This document shows, piece by piece, positions 57,691 to 64,000 of a stretch of 64,000 nucleotides of DNA. Each line of letters begins with the position of its first letter. The stretch's first letter is position 1. The notes under the pieces are model-generated. The model saw only the letters and a list, made by a program, of their open reading frames with translations. It ran no database searches and was not told the DNA's origin. The stretch lies in NCBI RefSeq assembly GCF_036373705.1, contig NC_089858.1, forward strand, positions 33,568,249 through 33,632,248, in the 5' to 3' direction. The translations under genes were made by a program, and so were the position numbers. This stretch comes from Amia ocellicauda. Its lineage: Eukaryota > Chordata > Actinopteri > Amiiformes > Amiidae.

Positions 57691-58706
57691 GGAGAAGATC
57701 TACAGGAGAAATATCAGTGTTTTCATTTGTCCTCTTTTGTTTCTGAATCATGATGGATTGGTTTTTCAGCCTCTCCATCTTTCCTTCTGCAGACTCCCTG
57801 TCTTTATTTTTTGTGTGCTTGTCTTTTGTAGATTCCCACTGTTATATAAATCATATTGCATATTATTTTCTTTTAAAATCTCTATAACAAATCTCTGATC
57901 TCCCTTTCAGAGCTACCCAGCCCGGGCATCTCCCTGTCTGTTCCTCTCTCCAGGGCAGAGGAGGTCTCAGTCCGCTGTGACGCCCCTCCCCAGTTCCCTG
58001 GCGCAGTGTTTTCCCTGTATGAAGAGGGGCACATTGGGGAGCCCCTTTATAGAGCACAAGTTCTGGGCAACAGTACTCACTTGGTCTTTACAGTCCAAGC
58101 CAACAGGCAGCTGAGAGTAGCCAGATACTGGTGCCAGTACCAGCACCTTGGACAGAACTCCACCGTGAGTGAAGCCGTGCAGCTTGGGGCAGAAGCTGGT
58201 AAGACAGTGGTGCCTTCATTACAGCACTGACCACTGAGCCAGTTGGTAAAATGTGTCTTTAATATATTCCAGGGGTGGCCAACCCTGGTCCTAGGTGTCT
58301 TATGGTTCTTGTTTTATCCAGATTGTTATTGCCTAATTGAGACAATTGTGTGTTATAATTAGTCCAAATTTCCATGCTTTCAAAATATACAGTGATAGGT
58401 GATTTAGAGAGACCTGGGGAACAAGCAGGATTGTGGCCCTTCAGGAACAGGGTTAGAAAAAAAAATAGTAAAGAAGAAATTCTTTACTCAAAAGTATTTG
58501 CAGGATATCCATTACAATCTCAGCCGCTCTCAGGTTGTTTTCCAGCTCTGGACTACGTGTTTCTGGGCAGGAACGTCCTTGGAGGAGTCGTGCTCATCCT
58601 CATGGTGACCGTAGTGACCACTGTCCACCTCATGCACAGAGCAATCCTGAAGACACAGGCACTGAGTGATCCACCCCCGAGCCGTCTTCTCCGTCTCCCT
58701 CCCTGA

Positions 58707-59556
58707 CAGAGCTGGACACGATGATGCTGTTTATTTATCACGGCCTTCACACGCCTGTGTTTCTGTTTCTATAAAAAAACTGCATTTCCTGAGCCAGTCA
58801 ATGTTTAATTTCAGTTAATAAAGAAAACGTTTTGTATTGCTTCTCTTTTGCATGTGTTCGCCGCTCAATAAAATATTTTTTAGCCACGTGTTTTATCATG
58901 CGGCCTTTCATCTCACATTTTGCAAACCCATCTGACTTCAGCAGGAGAGGGACTGACTCACTCTGAGACTCTTCACATCACTGTCCCTCCTCTGCTATGG
59001 CTTCTGTTTCAAGTATCTGGTTATAGGAACCTAATTTATGTATTTGTAAAGCAGAGCAACTAAGAAGAAATATATCGATATAGACATAGATATAAGTATC
59101 GATAGATATGTATGTACTGTATACAGCGGTGGGCTGCCACTATGGGCCGTGCCCTACTTAGGAAAAAGTAAAAAATGAATAAATGGATAACAATGCACAG
59201 TTCAATAAGGCGGATGCTAATAATTGGAAGTAAACAAACCAGTAAGGTCACGAGTATGGCAAGCAAGGTCATGCGGTAGTGAACGTAGGTGAGCAATTGT
59301 GAGTGCAGCTGGTGGGGCCGGCCCTGTTGTCTGCACTGGAGCAATAACAGTGTACTGTACAGAAATACAGCACATTGCGCAGGCGCTTTACAAGTATTAA
59401 TGTGTTCAGCGGGGGGACTTCAGCTTTAGCTCCTCGCCTTACTGTGCATGAACGTGTCACTGAGTTACTGCTATTTTGAGTCTTGTACAAACTTGATCAA
59501 GTCGATTTCTGTTAGAAAATGGTTTTTCATTGTTGTCATTTGAATTATTTTATATA
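58707..59556. other. 3' flank of unit 3, no gene
   Basis: AATAAA near 58817 and 58866 could end the unit 3 transcript. The first ~240 bases match the flank of unit 2. The rest shows no gene. Confidence 0.6.
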
Positions 59557-60768
59557 CACTCACCTAAAGGATTATTAGGAACACCTGTTCAATTTCTCAT
59601 TAATGCAATTATCTAACCAACCAATCACATGGCAGTTGCTTCAATGCATTTAGGGGTGTGGTCCTGGTCAAGACAATCTCCTGAACTCCAAACTGAATGT
59701 CTGAATGGGAAAGAAAGGTGATTTATGCAATTTTGAGCGTGGCATGGTTGTTGGTGCCAGACGGGCCGGTCTGAGTATTTCATAATCTGCTCAGTTACTG
59801 GGATTTTCACGCACAACCATTTCTAGGGTTTACAAAGAATGGTGTGAAAAGGGAAAAACATCCAGTATGCGGCAGTCCTGTGGGCGAAAATGCCTTGTTG
59901 ATGCTAGAGGTCAGAGGAGAATGGGCCGACTGATTCAAGCTGATAGAAGAGCAACTTTGACTGAAATAACCACTCGTTACAACCGAGGTATGCAGCAAAG
60001 CATTTGTGAAGCCACAACACGTACAACCTTGAGGTGGATGGGCTACAACAGCAGAAGACCCCACCGGGTAACACTAGGAAATAGGAAAAAGAGGCTACAA
60101 TTTGCACAAGCTCACCAAAATTGGACAGTTGAAGACTGGAAAAATGTTGCCTGGTCTGATGAGTCTCGATTTCTGTTGAGACATTCAGATGGTAGAGTCA
60201 GAATTTGGCGTAAACAGAATGAGAACATGGATCCATCATGCCTTGTTACCACTGTGCAGGCTGGTGGTGGTGGTGTAATGGTGTGGGGGATGTTTTCTTG
60301 GCACACTTTAGGCCCCTTAGTGCCAACTGGGCATCGTTTAAATGCCACGGCCTACCTGAGCATTGTTTCTGACCATGTCCATCCCTTTATGACCACCATG
60401 TACCCATCCTCTGATGGCTACTTCCAGCAGGATAATGCACCATGTCACAAAGGTCGAATCATTTCAAATTGGTTTCTTGAACATGACAATGAGTTCACTG
60501 TACTAAACTGGCCCCCACAGTCACCAGATCTCAACCCAATAGAGCATCTTTGGGATGTGGTGGAACGGGAGCTTCGTGCCCTGGATGTGCATCCCACAAA
60601 TCTCCATCAACTGCAAGATGCTATCCTATCAATATGGGCCAACATTTCTAAAGAATGCTTTCAGCACCTTGTTGAATCAATGCCACGTAGAATTAAGGCA
60701 GTTCTGAAGGCGAAAGGGGGTCAAACACAGTATTAGTATGGTGTTCCTAATAATCCTTTAGGTGAGTG
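59557..60768 (+). mobile_element. Tc1-like transposon (family C), copy 3, transposase broken
   Basis: The same ends as copies 1 and 2, flanked by TA (59555-59556, 60769-60770). The termini are intact, so it could be moved by the enzymes of copies 1 or 2. Confidence 0.95.
59705..60736 (+). pseudogene. Tc1 transposase, family C copy 3, with a nonsense codon
   Basis: The frame starts MGKKGDLCNFERG, and codon 27 is TAA (59783-59785) where copies 1 and 2 have CAA (Gln), a single C-to-T change. An internal stretch VPLISTTNRKK is replaced by VTLGNRKK, a short in-frame loss near 60070. The remainder from 59867, with the full DDE triad, stays open. Confidence 0.93.
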
Positions 60769-60775
60769 TATATAT

Positions 60776-61520
60776 TGTGACGGAACGTGGCTCCGTCCCT
60801 TTAAGGAATGTCTGCCCAAGGTAGAAAACTACATGCCCCAGGAGCCCCTGTGGTAGAGACAGGAATGGGCGGGGCTCTTGGGTATATAAGGGAGCAGGCA
60901 GAGAGAATCAGGGTAGTTGGTGGGAGGTTGCAGCCAGGGACAGACATGAGCTGGGAAGAAGGCTAAAAGGAGCTACTAGAACCTGTGGTAAGCTGCACAC
61001 TACCCAGAAGGATATGTACCATCAAACTGCCCAGGTGTGTAGTTGGTAAGAGTGTATACTGTTGAGTGAGTATAATCGCCATACCCTTGCTAATAGTCAC
61101 TTGAATACTACTAATAATAAAAATACCCTGTGGCTTGGGGAAGGATAAAAACCTGTTTTGGGAACCTAGGACTGTGGGAATAGTCCACCATTGCAGGACA
61201 CTAATAATTGAAGAACCTCACGGACGTTCTAACCTGGGAATTGTCATTCTGACACCTGCTGGTGGTTGGGGAGAAAAAGTTTTCCCGAAAGGACTTCCCC
61301 TGTGTTTGTGGGGTCCCTGAACAGATGTGGTAATAGAGAGGGAAAGGAAGAAAGTCAGGTAGGCCTGGACAAGGCTAGGCATTTATTATTTTGTTTTGTT
61401 CAATTGTGTGTGTTACATTTTTTTGGTTTGCATTAAACTTACCTGGGCAGAAGAGTCCTTTCCACAAAGCCCCTGTCTGGACGGCTCATTCTTAACTCAC
61501 TCACTTACCGGTCTGTCTCA
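60776..61520 (+). repeat. 5' LTR of Gmr1-like retrotransposon
   Basis: Starts TGTGACGGAACGTGGCTCC just after the Tc1 copy and ends near GTCTGTCTCA before the primer-binding site; about 745 bases. It includes a TATATAAG box near 60884. The partner 3' LTR is beyond the window, so the ends are inferred. Confidence 0.7.
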
Positions 61521-61522
61521 TA

Positions 61523-61539
61523 TGGTGTCAGAGTGGGAT
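61523..61539 (+). other. Primer-binding site, tRNA-Leu type
   Basis: TGGTGTCAGAGTGGGAT is close to the complement of the 3' end of leucine tRNA (usual form TGGTGTCAGAAGTGGGAT), and lies two bases after the LTR end. Confidence 0.7.
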
Positions 61540-61578
61540 TACATTTTGATCAGGAAAATCAATCAACCCACAGTAGAG

Positions 61579-64000
61579 ATGACAGACCTGAATGCCCTTG
61601 TGACTGCGCTGGTGAACGCCACCGCAGTACAGCAGGAGACTAACCGGTTACAGGCACAACAACTCGAGCAAGTCAGAGAAGAACGAACCACCATCATGCA
61701 GCGGCTGGAGAAGATGGCCATTACTCCGACCCCCACCTATGCGATTAGGTCCACCCATGTCCTCCAAAAGATGACAAAGGAGGATGACGTGGAAGCATTC
61801 CTCCTGGCCTTTGAGCGAACCGCCACCAGGGAGGGCTGGGCCCCAGAGAAGTGGGCCGGGATCCTGACGCCTTTCCTTCTAGGGGAGGCCCAAAAGGCGT
61901 ATTATGACTTGGCCACTGAGCTAGCAGAAGACTACTCACATTTAAAGGCAGAAATTCTGGCGAGAGCTGGAGTAATTTCAGCTGTCCGGGCCCAAAAGTA
62001 CCATGCATGGGAATACAAAACAGGAACACCTACCCGCTCACAAATGTTCAATTTGATCCATCTGGTGACCAGGTGGTTGCATCCGGAAGTGAACGGGGCA
62101 GAGAAAGTAGTGGAGTTGTTGGTTATGGATCGATATCTTCGGGCCCTACCTGCACCCCTAAGGAAGTGGGTGGGACAGGGGAACCCCACCACCGTCAACG
62201 ATTTCATTGACCTTGTAGAAAGACAGCTAGCCGCAGAGGATCTAGCTCGGTCCCCCGTCACCACATCACCACCCCGGAACCCCTCCCGGAGTACATGGAA
62301 GCCACGACCAATGCCACGGTTGGGAAAGAAACCGGCGACGCCGGAAGGGGGTGAAGAGCGGTCTCCGACCGTGAAGGGACTGTATAGAGAGTTTGTTCCT
62401 AATCCAAAGGGTGGTGATCCATCACTCTTTAGATGCTATAAATGTAACAAAATAGGTCATACAGCCAAGTATTGTAAACAGCCTGAGGACATGGATTGTA
62501 GTCTGGGGGAATCATTTGTGGGCAGTATTATTGTAAAAAAATTGGGGGGAATCAAATACCCCTACTTGATGCAGGTGGTGGTAAATGGGAAAAATGCTGA
62601 GGCCCTTATGGACTCTGGGAGCGCGTTAACACTGGTGACGCCCAACTTGGTGCAACGCTCCTTATTGAACTATAGTCTTAAAACCGGGATTACCTGTATT
62701 CATGGGGACATTAAATATTATCCCACGGCACGGGTGAAATTCACAATTGGTACAGAGTCTATGACCCTCCGGGTGGGGGTTGTGCCAAAGCTACCCCATG
62801 AGGTAATTCTGGGTAGAGACTTTAAGACCCTGGTACAAAACAAAGACAAATTGGCTAACCCTGCTGTACGCTCAATAATGAAAGGAGGGCCCACCGAGAG
62901 CCCAGCTGAAGGTTTCCCATTTGCCGACCTGGAGGTCTTTGAAGCGCCTTCCGAGAAGTTACGGAAGACGAAGAAACAAAAACGGGTAGACAAACAGCGA
63001 GGGGCTCCCATCCAGGTAGCTTTAATAGGGGAACCGGGGAAACGACAAGGGAAGGGCGTGGCCACACAGTGTACGGAAACAGAAATCCTGGGGAAGACAC
63101 ATGTTGCCCCTGCCTCTGTTGATCCCATAGACAGGACAGAGGATTGGACACAACCATTTAGAACAGAGGGGACCCGATTTGTTACTGAACAGGCTAATGA
63201 CCCCACCTTGGCTAACATTAAGACCCGAGTGACAGAGGTAAATGGGGAGGTTGTAGAAAATGTACTAGTTAATCCTCTAGAACATTTTATTATAAAAAAT
63301 GACCTGCTCTACCGGTGCACGCAGATAGAGGGAACTCCAATTGAACAACTCCTAGTACCTAGGGAATATCAAAATACGGTCCTACGACTGGTACACACAC
63401 ATCTGTTTGGGGCTCACCTAGGGGTAGAGAAAACCTTGCAAAGAATATTAAGGTGGTTTTATTGGTTAGGCATACGGAAAGCCGTAGAACGCTACTGCAA
63501 GTCCTGTCCGGAGTGCCAGAGTGCAAGTCCGAGGCCCTCTCTACGAGCACCCCTGCAGCCCCTACCTATCATAGATATTCCATTTGAGCGCATCGCCATG
63601 GATATCATAGGGCCGTTTAACAAGTCAGCTCGGGGTCACGAGTATATACTGGTGATTATGGACTATGCCACTAGGTACCCGGAGGCTATTCCATTACGTA
63701 ATACAGCCACAAAAACTCTAGTTAAGGAGCTAGTCCAGGTAATGTCCCGGGTGGGAATCCCAAAAGAGATCCTAACTGACCAAGGGATCCCATTCATGAG
63801 CAAACTTATGAAAGATCTATGCAAAACTCTGCACAACACAGCGTTACGCACCTCAGTGTACCACCCACAGACCGACGGGCTTGTCGAAAGATTCAATAAA
63901 ACCTTAAAATCAATGCTGAGGAAAGTAGCAGACAAAGAAGGCAGGGATTGGGACCAGTTACTGCCCTTTCTCATGTTTGCCATTCGAGAGGTTCCGCAGG
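61579..64000 (+). CDS. Gmr1-like Gag-Pol polyprotein (partial, runs off the window)
   Basis: One open frame from ATG 61579 to the window end (807 codons, no stop). Gag has an N-terminal coil and a SCAN-like region (WLHPEVNGAEKVVELLVMDR, LPAPLRKWVG). A CX2CX4HX4C zinc knuckle lies at 62434-62475 (about residue 286), and the protease active site LMDSGSALTLV has its Asp at about residue 345. Integrase follows at once: zinc domain (HLFGAHLGVEKT, CKSCPECQ), then D675 (AMDIIGPF), D734 (LTDQGIPF) and E770 (GLVERFN) with D-D-35-E spacing. No reverse transcriptase lies between protease and integrase, which is the Gmr1 order. It drives particle assembly and integration of the element. It looks young and intact within the window. 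Confidence 0.93.
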   Translation, partial: MTDLNALVTALVNATAVQQETNRLQAQQLEQVREERTTIMQRLEKMAITPTPTYAIRSTHVLQKMTKEDDVEAFLLAFERTATREGWAPEKWAGILTPFLLGEAQKAYYDLATELAEDYSHLKAEILARAGVISAVRAQKYHAWEYKTGTPTRSQMFNLIHLVTRWLHPEVNGAEKVVELLVMDRYLRALPAPLRKWVGQGNPTTVNDFIDLVERQLAAEDLARSPVTTSPPRNPSRSTWKPRPMPRLGKKPATPEGGEERSPTVKGLYREFVPNPKGGDPSLFRCYKCNKIGHTAKYCKQPEDMDCSLGESFVGSIIVKKLGGIKYPYLMQVVVNGKNAEALMDSGSALTLVTPNLVQRSLLNYSLKTGITCIHGDIKYYPTARVKFTIGTESMTLRVGVVPKLPHEVILGRDFKTLVQNKDKLANPAVRSIMKGGPTESPAEGFPFADLEVFEAPSEKLRKTKKQKRVDKQRGAPIQVALIGEPGKRQGKGVATQCTETEILGKTHVAPASVDPIDRTEDWTQPFRTEGTRFVTEQANDPTLANIKTRVTEVNGEVVENVLVNPLEHFIIKNDLLYRCTQIEGTPIEQLLVPREYQNTVLRLVHTHLFGAHLGVEKTLQRILRWFYWLGIRKAVERYCKSCPECQSASPRPSLRAPLQPLPIIDIPFERIAMDIIGPFNKSARGHEYILVIMDYATRYPEAIPLRNTATKTLVKELVQVMSRVGIPKEILTDQGIPFMSKLMKDLCKTLHNTALRTSVYHPQTDGLVERFNKTLKSMLRKVADKEGRDWDQLLPFLMFAIREVPQ

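Larger units (their letters stand above)
53794..58706 (+). pseudogene. Ig-domain receptor unit 3, first domain broken, rest intact
   Basis: Ig1 starts at 53794 (ALSAPEKPTLSVSP) and is interrupted after TEAG. A second partial Ig1 copy at about 54107-54333 restarts inside the domain, and an in-frame TAG (54176-54178) replaces the CAG of receptor 1. Ig2 (54574-54888, KTRPDISITPTVV, VSVSCTAELTL), hinge exons (55305-55331, 56923-56961), Ig3 (57911-58198, VSVRCDAP and RYWCQYQH) and the transmembrane exon (58546-58706, VFLGRNVLGGVVLILM) all have good borders and phase 1. The tail is longer than in unit 2 because of a changed end (ALSDPPPSRLLRLPP). No signal exon is found. It would be functional only if transcription began elsewhere or the first domain were spliced out. 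A Tc1 copy lies in its hinge intron. Confidence 0.75.

Overview
The window looks like a nuclear segment of a ray-finned fish. Its genes have introns with GT/AG borders, and it is dense in fish-type repeats: Tc1/mariner families, BEL/Pao, Ty3/Gypsy including Gmr1-like elements, hAT, a tRNA-derived SINE, and long AAT and AT microsatellites. I cannot name the species. No CRISPR array, operon or prokaryotic feature is present.

Layout. 0-3.1 kb is a decayed minus-strand BEL/Pao retroelement whose central pol is replaced by a truncated Tc1 copy. At 3.8-4.1 kb there is an isolated, frameshifted coiled-coil exon. 4.1-8.4 kb has no gene I can support. 8.7-13.0 kb is a minus-strand LINE split in its endonuclease domain by a Tc1/mariner element at 10972-12641. 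15.9-20.3 kb is FTSJ1, a ten-exon tRNA 2'-O-methyltransferase gene with a hAT fossil in intron 4. 22.0-23.0 kb is an intronless seven-helix receptor that looks like a bitter taste receptor (TAS2R). 23-28 kb is repeat-rich and gene-free.

28.4-60.8 kb is an accessory region. It carries three related immunoglobulin-domain receptor units, at 32.0-37.3, 38.1-40.3 and 53.8-58.7 kb, all plus strand. Their exons are all phase 1 and their transmembrane exons are closely alike. The first is essentially complete. The second has lost most of its extracellular part and a key cysteine. The third has a broken first domain but intact second and third domains. They are embedded in young and old Tc1 copies, a SINE, MITEs and several nested, internally deleted Gypsy elements (43.0-51.8 kb).

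60.8-64.0 kb is the 5' part of an apparently intact Gmr1-like retrotransposon: LTR, primer-binding site, then one open frame holding a SCAN-like Gag, zinc knuckle, protease and integrase. It runs off the window before any reverse transcriptase. The deleted Gypsy element at 47.8-51.4 kb shows the same unusual order, with integrase before reverse transcriptase.

The host genes do not form a pathway: FTSJ1 is housekeeping, the TAS2R-like gene is sensory, and the Ig cluster is probably immune. The most interesting themes are the expanding and decaying Ig receptor family with a shared basic transmembrane residue, and the Gmr1-type elements. All assignments come from reading translations by eye; no database search was run.
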